A stretch of DNA of 64,000 nt from Prinsepia uniflora. Lineage: Eukaryota; Streptophyta; Magnoliopsida; Rosales; Rosaceae. Below the pieces are notes generated by a model. That model was not told where the DNA came from. It saw only the letters and a program-made list of their open reading frames with translations, and did no database searches. The position numbers and the translations under genes were made by a program. Where the stretch lies: the NCBI GenBank assembly GCA_032719365.1, contig CM064873.1, positions 33,023,742 to 33,087,741 of the forward strand, given 5' to 3'. Below, in pieces: positions 34,366 to 44,352 of the stretch; position 1 is the first letter of the stretch, and every line of letters starts with the position of its first letter.

Positions 34366-35847
34366 TCAAGGAAACAAATAGGGGAACTGTTCTCGAATCT
34401 GCGCCTCGGGTTCCCATGTGGCTTCCTCCACATTCTGGTTCCTCCACAGAACCTTTACTAGAGGAACGGTCTTCTGTCGTAGTACCTTATCCTTTCGGTC
34501 CAAAATCTGTACCGGCTGTTCTTCAAAACTCAAGTCCTCTCGGAGTTCAATAGGTTGTTCCTCCAGTACATGAGATGCATCGAACACGTATTTCCGCAAC
34601 AACGACACGTGGAAAACATCGTGGACCTTCGAAAGTTCTGGCGGTAGTGCCAACCTGTAGGCCACCGGGCCAATCCTCTCAGTGATCTCATAAGGTCCGA
34701 TGTAACGAGGGCTCAACTTTCCTCGCTTGCCAAATCTCACTACACCTTTCCAAGGGGACAGTTTCAGAAATACCCGATCTCCGACCGTAAACTCAAGATC
34801 TCGAATCCGATGGTCCACATAGCTCTTTTGTCTGTTTTGGGCTGCCTTGAGCCGATCTCTGATGAGTTTGACCTTCTCCATTGTCAGTTCCACCAATTCG
34901 GATTTAGTCAGCTTTCTTTCACCCACGTCCGTCCAACATAATGGGGTTCTGCACTGCCGTCCGTATAAGGCTTCGTAAGGAGCCATCCCAATGCTCTCCT
35001 GATAGCTGTTGTTATAGGCAAATTCCATCAAGGCTAGGTGTGATTCCCAAGTGCCCTGAAATTGCAAAACGCAAGCTCGCATCATATCCTCCAATATCTG
35101 CATGGTCCGCTCAGACTGGCCGTCAGTCTGAGGATGAAATGCAGTACTGAAACGAAGTTTCGTCCCCAAGGCTTCCTGTAGACTTTGCCAAAACCGAGAA
35201 GTAAACCTCGGGTCTCTGTCAGAAACTATTGATTCCGGAGTACCGTGCAACCGGATGATCTCATTGATAAACAATTGAGCCAACTGTGTCAACCTGAAGT
35301 TCTCGCGTACGGGCAAGAAATGAGCTGATTTCGTAAGCCTGTCCACAATCACCCAAACTCCATCGTGACCTCTGGGTGTCCTAGGAAGGCCAAACACAAA
35401 ATCCATCGTTAGGTGATCCCATTTCCATTCCGGGATAGGTAGTGGTTGCAAGGCTCCGTAAGGTCGTTGTCTCTCAACCTTCACTTGCTGGAAAATCAGA
35501 CACCTGCTGACAAACTCGGCAATCTCTCGTTTCATACCCGGCCACCAGTAGTGTTCTCGCAAGGTACGATACATCTTGGTCCCACCAGGATGCATCACGT
35601 AGGCCGAATTATGAGCCTCGTCCAAGATCTCCTTCTTCAGTGCCTCAACGTCGGGCACACACAACCATCCTTGTTTTAGCAAAGCTCCATCCTCCCTGAC
35701 TGTGAAATCTTGCCGTTCACCGGCTTCCACTTCAATCCGAAGTACACACGAGACAGGATCTTGAGATTGAGCCTCAACGATCCGATCGATTAAGAGTGGT
35801 CTCACATGAAAGTTAACCAGCAAGACACCTTGGTTATCCAGTCCCAA
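34366..35847 (-). CDS. Chromovirus integrase with chromodomain (open, 493 codons, downstream of an in-frame stop)
   Basis: The integrase zinc-binding region starts near residue 80 with MHPGGTKMYRTLREHYWWPG. It ends RCLIFQQVK, where the second Cys of HHCC is replaced by Phe. The catalytic core shows MDFVFGLPRTPRGHDG with the first Asp, SDRDPRFTSRFW with the second and HPQTDGQSERT with the Glu. A GPY/F-type module (RYIGPYEIT) is followed by KVHDVFHVSLLRKY and a C-terminal chromodomain ending VKVLWRNQNVEEATWEPE. Chromodomains direct such elements to heterochromatin. The frame is open to its natural end, but a TAA at 35869 separates it from RNase H, so it is only part of the former polyprotein. 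Confidence 0.93.
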   Translation of the reverse strand: MGLDNQGVLLVNFHVRPLLIDRIVEAQSQDPVSCVLRIEVEAGERQDFTVREDGALLKQGWLCVPDVEALKKEILDEAHNSAYVMHPGGTKMYRTLREHYWWPGMKREIAEFVSRCLIFQQVKVERQRPYGALQPLPIPEWKWDHLTMDFVFGLPRTPRGHDGVWVIVDRLTKSAHFLPVRENFRLTQLAQLFINEIIRLHGTPESIVSDRDPRFTSRFWQSLQEALGTKLRFSTAFHPQTDGQSERTMQILEDMMRACVLQFQGTWESHLALMEFAYNNSYQESIGMAPYEALYGRQCRTPLCWTDVGERKLTKSELVELTMEKVKLIRDRLKAAQNRQKSYVDHRIRDLEFTVGDRVFLKLSPWKGVVRFGKRGKLSPRYIGPYEITERIGPVAYRLALPPELSKVHDVFHVSLLRKYVFDASHVLEEQPIELREDLSFEEQPVQILDRKDKVLRQKTVPLVKVLWRNQNVEEATWEPEAQIREQFPYLFP

Positions 35848-35868
35848 ATCAATGCTAGTCTTGCGGAG

Positions 35869-36795
35869 TTAAACTAAAAGTGGCAAATGAACCGTCCGTA
35901 GGTGTGCTACCGAATGCGTCGACTTCCGGCGTAGAGCATCAGCCACCACATTGGCTTTTCCAGGGTGGTACTCAATCGTGCAATCATAATCCTTAATTAT
36001 CTCTAGCCACCGTCGTTGCCTCACATTTAAGTCCTTCTGGGTGAACAAGTACTTCAGGCTCTTGTGATCCGTGAACAGCCTGCAAGTCGCACCATACAAG
36101 TGATGTCTCCAAATTTTCAGCGCATGCACAACAGCAGCTAACTCCAAGTCGTGCGTAGGATAATTGCGCTCATGCAGCTTCAACTGGCGCGAAGCATAGG
36201 CAATCACTTTCCCATGCTGCATTAGTACACATCCCAATCCCTGTAAGGATGCATCACTGTACACCTCAAATTCTCCGCTGTCGTCTAGAAGGGTCAGTAT
36301 AGGAGCAGATGTCAACCTTTCCTTTAGCTCCCGAAAACTACGCTCACAATCATCATCCCAGACAAACTGGACTCCCTTCCGCGTCAGTCGTGTCAACGAG
36401 GCAGCAATGGTAGAGAAACCTTCTACAAACCTCCTGTAGTAGCCAGCCAAACCCAAGAAACTTCTGACTTCAGTAACGGTCCTCGGTTGTTCCCACTTCG
36501 CCACTGCCTTAATTTTCTGAGAATCCACACTAATTCCGTCAGTTGAGATCACATGCCCCAAGAAACTCACGCTCGTCAACCAAAACTGACACTTGCTGAG
36601 CTTCGCATACAACTGATTTTCCCTTAAGGTACCTAGCACCATCCTTAAGTGCTCCTCGTGCTCTCTCGCACTCCTCGAGTAAACTAGAATATCGTCAATG
36701 AACACGATGACAAAGTGATCCAAGTATGGCTGTAACACTCGGTTCATCAAATCCATAAACGTTGCGGGTGCGTTGGTCAAAACAAACGGCATCAC
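35869..36795 (-). pseudogene. Chromovirus reverse transcriptase C-terminal half and RNase H
   Basis: The RT catalytic box FIDDILVYS lies near residues 32-40. It follows PFVLTNAPATFMDLMNRV, where the usual PFGLTNAP has Val for Gly. The RT thumb and connection contain SFLGHVIS and VRSFLGLAGYYRRFVEGFS. RNase H follows with EVYSDASLQGLGCVLMQ, YPTHDLELAAVVHAL, LFTDHKSLKYLF and HPGKANVVADALRRKS. Catalytic Asp and Glu residues are present. It is in frame with the segments on both sides but is closed by a TAG at 36814-36816 upstream and a TAA at 35869 downstream. Confidence 0.92.
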
Positions 36796-36813
36796 AAGGA
36801 ACTCATAATGACC

Positions 36814-37407
36814 CTAACGGGTTCTAAAGGCTGTTTTGGGTACATCCTCATCCTTAACCCGCAACTGATGATACCCAGAACGAAGATTGATTTTGGAGAA
36901 GTACTGCGCTCCTCGCAGCTGATCGAACAAGTCATCGATCCGAGGCAACGGGTATTTGTTCCTGACTGTTACCTTATTCAGTTGCCTATAATCGATGCAG
37001 AGTCGCAAACTCCCATCATTTTTCCTCACAAACAACACTGGGGCTCCCCAGGGGGAGACACTCGGTCTGATAAATCCCATCTTAAGTAACTCTTGCAACT
37101 GCGCCTTCAGTTCTTTCAACTCGGCTGGCGCCATACGATACGGAGTCTGAGATATAGGCTGCGTACTTGGAACAAGATCAATAGTGAACTCGACATCTCG
37201 ATGCGGTGGCAATCCCGGTAGATCCTCCGGAAAGACATCCGGGAACTCCCGTACTATCGGTATATCCTCCACTCTCAGTGGTGCAGCACGTGCGTCCACA
37301 CTTGAGCTAAGTATCCGTGGCACCCTTTCCTCAACAACTTACTTGCCTTCAGGGCTGAAATCACCCCGACAGGAGTGGCTCGCTGAATTCCCTAAAAAGT
37401 GGTTTCA
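36814..37407 (-). pseudogene. Chromovirus reverse transcriptase N-terminal half, cut by solo LTR
   Basis: The peptide has IVREFPDVFPEDLPGLPPHR, LVPSTQPISQTPYRMAPAEL, SPWGAPVLFVRKNDGSLRLC and IDYRQLNKVT: the RT start of Tekay/Del elements. It ends at a TAG after KTAFRTR, where Tyr is usual. Upstream, near 37320, a frameshift separates it from the segment VGVISALKASKLLRKGAT. The coding sequence is interrupted at 37407 by solo LTR S5 and continues at 40446. Confidence 0.9.
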
Positions 37408-38150
37408 TGACAGGACCCATCCCAATCCCCCCGGGATTTACGTGGGATGACCCTGCTCCCGTCTGACACGGAGTGTCAGACAAGGGATATTTCCGACCTT
37501 TGCCCTCCCGGGCTATCAGAGTACGCCAGGATCCGGAGGAGGTATGTGATATCTCGGTCTCTGCTACAGTCCACATCCGATGTCAACCTGAAGGGCAGTC
37601 AAAACATTAAAAGATGTGAGTGGACAAAACAAGAATTTATAAAAACATATTTCATAAAAAGACATTTGTACCCTTCACTAAAAAGCATGCATGTATTCGA
37701 AAACCATTTATCCGAAGGAATCATCAGTGCGACTAATCCCAAAACCATAATGAAATAATCATAATGAAAATGACCATACGGGCCACTGCCCAAATCGTGT
37801 GCACACCTGTGCATACCACATATCACACTCATATATATCATATTTATATCACATACACATATAATTCACACAACCAATCCTGTCATGGTTTCCAAAGCTA
37901 CGCGCGTGCTACTCAGGTCTCAATCCGAGTCTTCTCAAAGTCAAGATCAATGTCCGCAGATCACTGACCCTTCCCGAGGTAATAGTAATCATAGCCTTCC
38001 TGAGAGTAAGGAACCCAACTGGGGGTTGACTCCACTCAGTCGGTGCTCCGTGACTACTCCGGAGTCCACCCAGGCCAACGACCCTCCCCGGAGGAGATAA
38101 TAGAAGTAAAGAAAGGTATATGAATACATATATATATACATAACATAAAC

Positions 38151-38379
38151 ATTCATGCCCGGTTCCCTTGAACCGTCATGATCCATAAAATCCATAACAA
38201 GGGTTCATGCCGGTTCCCATAAACCGTCATGAACCAGAATGACCTTTCCAGAGTTCATGCCGGTTCCCATAAACCGCCATGAACTTGGAAATCCACGTAG
38301 GGTCCCTGACCCGAAATCATAAACCGTAAAATAACTGGGTCTCGTGCCCGAACATATGACTCAACTGGGCACCGTGCCC
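38151..38379. repeat. Long and short palindrome array (S5)
   Basis: Three tandem long palindromes lie at about 38151-38184, 38203-38234 and 38253-38284. Their arms are GTTCATG+CGGTT against AACCG+CATGAAC around a CCCATA or similar loop, with a one-base mismatch. Shorter modules follow: GGGTC-CCT-GACCC (about 38299) and GGGCA-CCG-TGCCC (38367-38379). Confidence 0.8.
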
Positions 38380-40244
38380 GATATCTAAGGGTCAGTCATG
38401 ACTCCGATCATAGCGATGCGTGCAACCATCCATCCAGGACCGCTCTCAATCCTGGTATGTCGCCGTGAACGAATCAACCGACGCGACCACCACAAGATTA
38501 TGGTGCACTTATCACCGATCGCTATCCTGAACCGTCGGCACTTCGAAGTCGAGCCTCCCCAGGCTTCCCGACCACGAATCGTGCATCGTGACCTCTCCGG
38601 AAGGAACACATCCCAAACCGGAGGCGAGCGTCGTATCGTTGATCGCCGTGCACAAAGCACCCGTCGCGACCACGATTTAGACCCGTAGGTCGTAACTAGA
38701 GTCATATGCCCGAGACCAAACCAAATGGGTCTCATACCCGAGTTTATTCTTTTGGAAATCCAAAACCATTTAATTTAGACCAATAAAAGAATACAGACCC
38801 GTATAGGCACCGTATAGGGCCGAAACCTCGAAATACGTGCCTATACGTAACCACACATCAAAATGTACTCATGGAATCACAAACAAGTATTAAAAACATA
38901 TAATAAACATTTATGCATGCACCAATTTAGAAAACAAGGTCCACTCACAGACCGTCCGAGCTGCCGCCTCGATTTGCGTGCCATACGGCTCCCTGAGCCG
39001 ATCACCGTCACCGGGACTCCCAAACCTGTCCAAATTGTAATAGAAGGTTACTAACTACTTAATTAACCTCCTACCAAAGCCCCGTAATTTTCCTGATTTT
39101 CTAACTATTTTTAATCCCGAACCTAAACCTTACGATGCCCCGAAACATATCGAGACGGTGTCCGATCGACACGAAACCAGTCCCAAAATGTTCGTTACAT
39201 CGAATAGAAGATTTCACATGTTGAACACAGCCCCAAATTCTCCCCCACGCGCCCGTACGCGCTGCCTGAAGTGGCTGCGCGTGGGCCTCACGCGCCGCTA
39301 CAGTACCCCTCTTCAACCTCCGCGACTGGTGCGAACCGGTCCGGTTACTGTGCTGAACCGGCGTAACCGGTTCAGCGTCCCTACTCCCTCATTTTCTGTC
39401 CGATTGCTTCCATTCCAATTTTTGAATTCCTATTTTCAAGTTTCCTATCTAACCCAATTAACAAAACGACCTAAAACCCCCTAAATCGATCCCTAAAAAT
39501 TAACCCCCCACGACCCCTGTTTTCCGATTCCGTCCCCAGGCTTCACAGCCGTCAACCCCCGTTCAAAACCATCTCTATACACCCTAAACAATCTAACAAA
39601 CATTCCCTAATCAACCAAAACTATCCATAATGTAAAAATCGACAAAATGGGAGATTTGGGTCTAACCGGGTACCCGTTCGGGTTTGGGTCTCCACCGTGC
39701 ACGGTGGCTTCGTCCTGGCTGGCCACCACGCTTCACCGGTCCTCCTCTCCCCCTCTGGTCTCTCTGTCATGATCATAGGGTGAGGGTTGGATGTTTGGGT
39801 TGCACAGATGAGAGAAATGAGATCGGGAAAATGGGTTTGAAATGAAGAATGATCGATGAAGGGATGGTATGCATGTATGTGTGAGATTGGCCAGTGGATG
39901 GGTGACACTTGTCACTCATCCATTGGCTATCTAAAAAGCTGGGCCCACTAGAGACAAAACTGCACTTTTTGTCTCGTAAAACGTGCCATCGTGAATAGTA
40001 AATGGGAACTTCCGTGAACCGTAACTTCGCCGTCGAACGTCCGAATTCGACGTGCCGCTTGTCTACGGATTCGTATCGTCCTCGTCTACGTAACGGTCTT
40101 TGGCCCTCAGGCCATCGGACCTCCTGGTCAAAAAGTCAACATTTTGACCCTTTTAACCAAAATTACCAAAATGCCCCTAAACTTCCGAATGTCATAACTT
40201 CCTCCTCGAATGTCGAAATTGAACGTGCCACCTGTCTATGAACT

Positions 40245-40268
40245 CGTGACGTCACGAACTACGTCACG
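40245..40268. promoter_or_regulatory. TGACGT palindrome in LTR U3 (S5)
   Basis: CGTGACGT, CACGAACT, ACGTCACG: perfect arms, with the spacer differing from S1 at two positions. Confidence 0.55.
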
Positions 40269-40445
40269 ATCATCGGTCAAAGTCCATTTGACCACCCGAT
40301 TGAAAAGTCAACGTTTTGCCCACGCCCAAGGGCAAAACGGTCACTTCGCATCGTTCGTCCGATTTCGCTCAACTAATCACGGATTGGCCTCACTAATCGT
40401 GATTAGTCACTAATCTAATCTAGGAATTTGGGACGAGTAGTTACA

Positions 40446-40595
40446 TTTCAGGTAACCCTGGACTCTGAAAAGTAACCTTCTTATCGACACACTCGATAGA
40501 AGCATGATGATGCGTCAACCAATCCATTCCCAAAATGACATCAAAGTCGTGTAAGTCCAGGAGTATCAAGTCTGCTACCAAACCAACGTCACCTA
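40446..40595 (-). pseudogene. Chromovirus protease C-terminal segment
   Basis: A 150-bp island between two solo LTRs encodes DVGLVADLILLDLHDFDVIL and GMDWLTHHHASIECVDKKVTF, the typical end of the chromovirus aspartic protease. It joins pol at 37407 on one side and gag-protease at 43191 on the other once the insertions are discounted. Confidence 0.92.
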
Positions 40596-40727
40596 TGTAA
40601 CACCCCGGAAATTCGTGGATTTTAATATTGTGATTTAATGTGTGAATTGACGCTTTTACCCTTGTGATTGGTATGGCCAAATTGTTGACTTTTTGATTGA
40701 TGAATAAAATGGACTTTGACCTATGAC

Positions 40728-40751
40728 CGTGACGTAGTTCGGGATGTCACG
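40728..40751. promoter_or_regulatory. TGACGT palindrome in LTR U3 (S6)
   Basis: CGTGACGT, AGTTCGGG, ATGTCACG: one mismatch in the second arm. It sits about 130 bp from the U3 terminus. Confidence 0.5.
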
Positions 40752-41291
40752 AGTTCATAGACAGGTGGCACGTCCAATTCGGACGATCGGGGAAAAAGTT
40801 ATGACTATCGGAAGTTCAGGGGCATTACCGTAATTTGGACGGTTGGGGCGGGAATGTTGACTTTTCGTTTGACAATTAATTTTCACGCGAATCAAGGACC
40901 AATAGGTAGGTCTCGACGTCCTGAGTCCGTAGACAGGCGCCACGCCGAAATCGGACTTCGTATGGCTGAGTTACGGGTCTAGGAAGTGAGGGGTATTTTG
41001 GTAATTAGTGAACCAGGGGCATTTTGGTCTTTTTGCCCTGGTTACTGTAGCAAACCGCGGGGGACATGGGCGGCACCACCATGTGCGGTGGTTCAATCGT
41101 GCAATTGGTTGTGCAATTGTGTGCTGGAAAGTTGGGAATGTCTGATGCTTTAGATCGTGGTCTGTTGCATCCACCGTGCACAACCCCATTATTAATTCAA
41201 GTTTGAAGCTTTTCGGGGGACATTTTTCAGTGGACAATTGGACACCCACGAGCCTCTGGGACGGCTTGAAATTAATTAAAACTGATTATAT

Positions 41292-41311
41292 AGTGTGTGT
41301 GTGTGTGTGTG
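41292..41311. repeat. (GT)n microsatellite within S6
   Basis: A run of about ten GT dinucleotides. Confidence 0.85.
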
Positions 41312-43185
41312 AGCATCACTCTGATGCAGAGATAACTGAGAACGGGTGAGGAAAACCAGAGAAGCCATTTCTGGAAAAATTGGAGGGAAAATCGGGTTTT
41401 GATTTCTGGTGACTGTTGGACCAAACCAAGGTCTGGTTTAGTCTTCTGGGAGTGTTTGGAACTCAACCGCATCGAAATCGAAGGCCATCAGCCACGGTTG
41501 AGCTGGGACGGTGACTGCTATTTTCAGGGAAATCGCAGAGCTTGGGACGACGACCTTCAGGTACTTTCAGACACAATTGATTGTTCATTTTGGTTCGTTT
41601 TGATCCTATTATACTTCCTGTGAATTTATTTGGACAATGGGTTTGAAACCAGTGAGTTCTGGTGATTGACCCGTTTGGTTGATCACGGGTCGAAGGGCCA
41701 TTTAAGGATTGGATTTGGATAATTAATAACTCAGAACTTAAATTAGATGTTTAAATAACATGTTAGGATCAAATTGGATTGAAATCGAGTAGGAATTGAT
41801 GGGTAATCAATCGGGTCAAGCCGCGGGTGGCAGGCCCGAATTACAGACAAACGGGTGAAGGTGCTGACACTGTAGCTACAGTGTCAGGCGCGTGACTTTC
41901 ACGCGCAGCCACTTTGGGCGGCGCGTGAGGGCGCGTTGGGGCTTATCTCCGATCACGATCAACATGACTTTTATTCCTCTCATTATTCTGAACATTTTTG
42001 GTGAATGAACCATGTTGATCTAAGATAGTTTTGATGGGTCAGTTTAGGGCCGGTTGCCTCGGGAAACGTGTTGGACGGCTTTCCCCGAGCCGGTTTCTAT
42101 TTCGGACTTTGTGGTTAAACGTTTAAGACTTGTAGTGACCCTTACATGTGATTTGGACTGACAGGAATTGTACGATAATCCCGGTACAAGTTCGTACGCG
42201 CAGGTTCACCGCGGGATCGTACTATGAGTGGGCCCGATTTCATTAAACCCTTGCATGCTTAAATGTTTTCTGTTTTACTTACATGTTCACATGCTGGAAT
42301 CATGATATGGTTTTGATAATGTTGAAATTTCAGTTATGGCACGTTTCACGGTATTTGGGCATGAGACCCGTTTGATGAAACGTAACGATCGGTTCGGATT
42401 TTACCTATGTATACATATATGTTTTGCATGTGGATATCAATAAAATGTATTTGGTACTGCACTGTATAGATCCTTCCATATTATATTGTTTCCTCCGGAT
42501 GAGGTACCCAGGAGAGGTCACGGACGTCTAGAACGTCCAGCGTCTATGACGCTAAGCATCGGGGATACTGTAACCGAACAGGGTTTGGGGATTGAACTCG
42601 GAATTGAGACCCGAGTGGCACGCGTAGCCTTGTGATTGTGACCTTATTGGACGTCAGGGACGTCAGACATCATGGATGTCGGATTGGAGTGTATAGTGCA
42701 GTGACTAAAATGATATTATGGTTTTATTACATGCCTTATGGTTCATAATATATGACTTATGATTTTAAATACGGTTGCATGCATGTTTGGAAAACGGAGG
42801 GGTAAATTATATGTTTTACTTATCAAATGATTTTATAAACTTGAGTTTCGGTCCACTCACCCTTAATGTTTTTGGTAACCCCTCCAGGTCGTGATACTGA
42901 GGTATAGGAGGAACCCGAGGCTGAGGCATAGATCTACTTCTGCGTACCTGAACCCCTGCTGGGTGGTGTACCCGCAGGTTTATGTTAGAGTCGTGCTCGC
43001 AACTTGTAATTTTGGATTTCATCCCTTGTCTGACATCTGTTAAATTCGGATTTGATGAATGACTTTAATTTGTTTATTTATGCATTTGAAGTTTTGGGGT
43101 TAAAATTGGTATGAATTATTGGGTGTCAGAAGGGAGCAGGGAACGCCCCCTTGTGGTCCCGGTGGGATCTGGGTGGGTCCTGTCA

Positions 43186-44352
43186 ACCGACCATCACGGG
43201 ACACTCCCGCAACACTTGATTTACCACAAATACATCTCCCGTGGGCGTACTCACACCCAAGTCACAGTCCAGTGCGGACACCTCTCTACCAGCCAACAAC
43301 TCACAGTCCCGTGATATAAACGAATGAGTAGCTCCGGGATCAATTAAAGCACAAACATCATGTCCAAAGATCGTGAGTGTACCTGTCACAACACCAGGTG
43401 CTGCCCTGGCCTCCTGCTGCGTAACAGAAAAAACTCGGGCCTGTGGTCCAGCTGCTCGCCCATAGCCCCGACCCTTCTGTCCACTATTCGCTCCAGCACC
43501 ACCTTCTCTAGTACTCCCGGTTCCAGAAACTGCACCTGTGTTCCGTCCCTGCTCTGCTGCACCCCGACCTGCGCCACCACCCTGTGGCAAAGATGGACAC
43601 TCCCTCCGATAGTGGCCCCACTCGCCACAGAAGAAACAGATAACACTGGAAGCATCTCGAGAAAAACCACCACTCTGCCGTCCTGTGGAAGCAACCGAAG
43701 TCGCGCTCGCCTGCGGAGCAGTCTGTGCCCTAGGCACTCTGAATCCGGGACTCTGATAGTTACCAGGCCTGCCATAACGATCAGTGCATGCAGATGAGGC
43801 TCCCCCATAACGTCCCTTCTTCGGGGCTCTCTGACCATACGATCCAGGATATGCGCGCTCTCGACGTTGTCCACCACCAGAGTACTGTGGACGTGTCGGG
43901 AGACTAGCCTCGCCCGCACTGCGGCATCAGATAACTCACTGAGAGTAGTAGAAGCTCCGACCGTCACAATGGCCCGTATCTCACCCCGTAGGCCAAGCTC
44001 AAACCTACGACATTTCTCAGCCTCAGTAGATACAAAGGTAGGAGCAAAACGAGCTAGCATCTGCAACTTCTGCTCATACTCAGCTACCGACATGCTCCCC
44101 TGTTGGAGCTGCAGAAACTCGGTCTCCCTAGCATCACGGAATGAACGGGGATAATACTGATCCAGAAACCGTTCACGAAAGGTCTCCCAAGTCACTGTAC
44201 GGGCATCCCAACCCGACAACGCCAGAGTATACCACCACTCATAAGCAGATCAATCAAGCAAAAAGGTGGCCAATACAACTCGCTCCTCAGGAGGACAGTG
44301 CATCACAGCAAAAATCCGCTCGAACCGAGAAATCCAACGGTGGGCATCCTCG
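43186..44352 (-). pseudogene. Chromovirus gag and protease N-terminus (5' deleted, frameshifted)
   Basis: Gag segments read ARTVTWETFRERFLDQYYP, FRDARETEFLQLQQGSMSV, KCRRFELGLRGEIRAIVTV and LSELSDAAVRAR (43870-44219). They continue in another frame with the zinc knuckle CFFCGEWGHYRREC near 43615-43650 (CX2CX4HX4C). The protease active site follows as ALIDPGATHSFIS (about 43310-43350), where DPGATHSFIS stands for the usual DSGATHSFIS. A TGA interrupts the segment EWW upstream near 44250. The N-terminal part of Gag is missing, because the sequence passes directly into LTR sequence at 44353. Confidence 0.9.

Larger units (their letters stand above)
37408..40445 (-). mobile_element. Solo LTR S5 (3038 bp) in chromovirus pol; target duplication TTTCA
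   Basis: The plus strand begins TGACAGGACCCATCCC and ends GGGACGAGTAGTTACA. TTTCA at 37403-37407 is repeated at 40446-40450, and the pol peptide reads on across it once removed. It carries the pair GTGAGTGGAC (37616) / GTCCACTCAC (38939), a palindrome array (38151-38379) and a TGACGT palindrome (40245-40268). Confidence 0.95.
40596..43185 (+). mobile_element. Solo LTR S6 (2590 bp), opposite orientation; target duplication ACCTA/ACCGA
   Basis: The plus strand begins TGTAACACCCCGGAAATTCG and ends GGGTGGGTCCTGTCA, so its coding direction is plus. The flanks ACCTA (40591-40595) and ACCGA (43186-43190) differ at one base, and the host protease frame resumes on either side. It keeps a TGACGT palindrome (40728-40751), a GT dinucleotide tract (41292-41311) and GTCCACTCAC near 42852. 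Confidence 0.92.
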
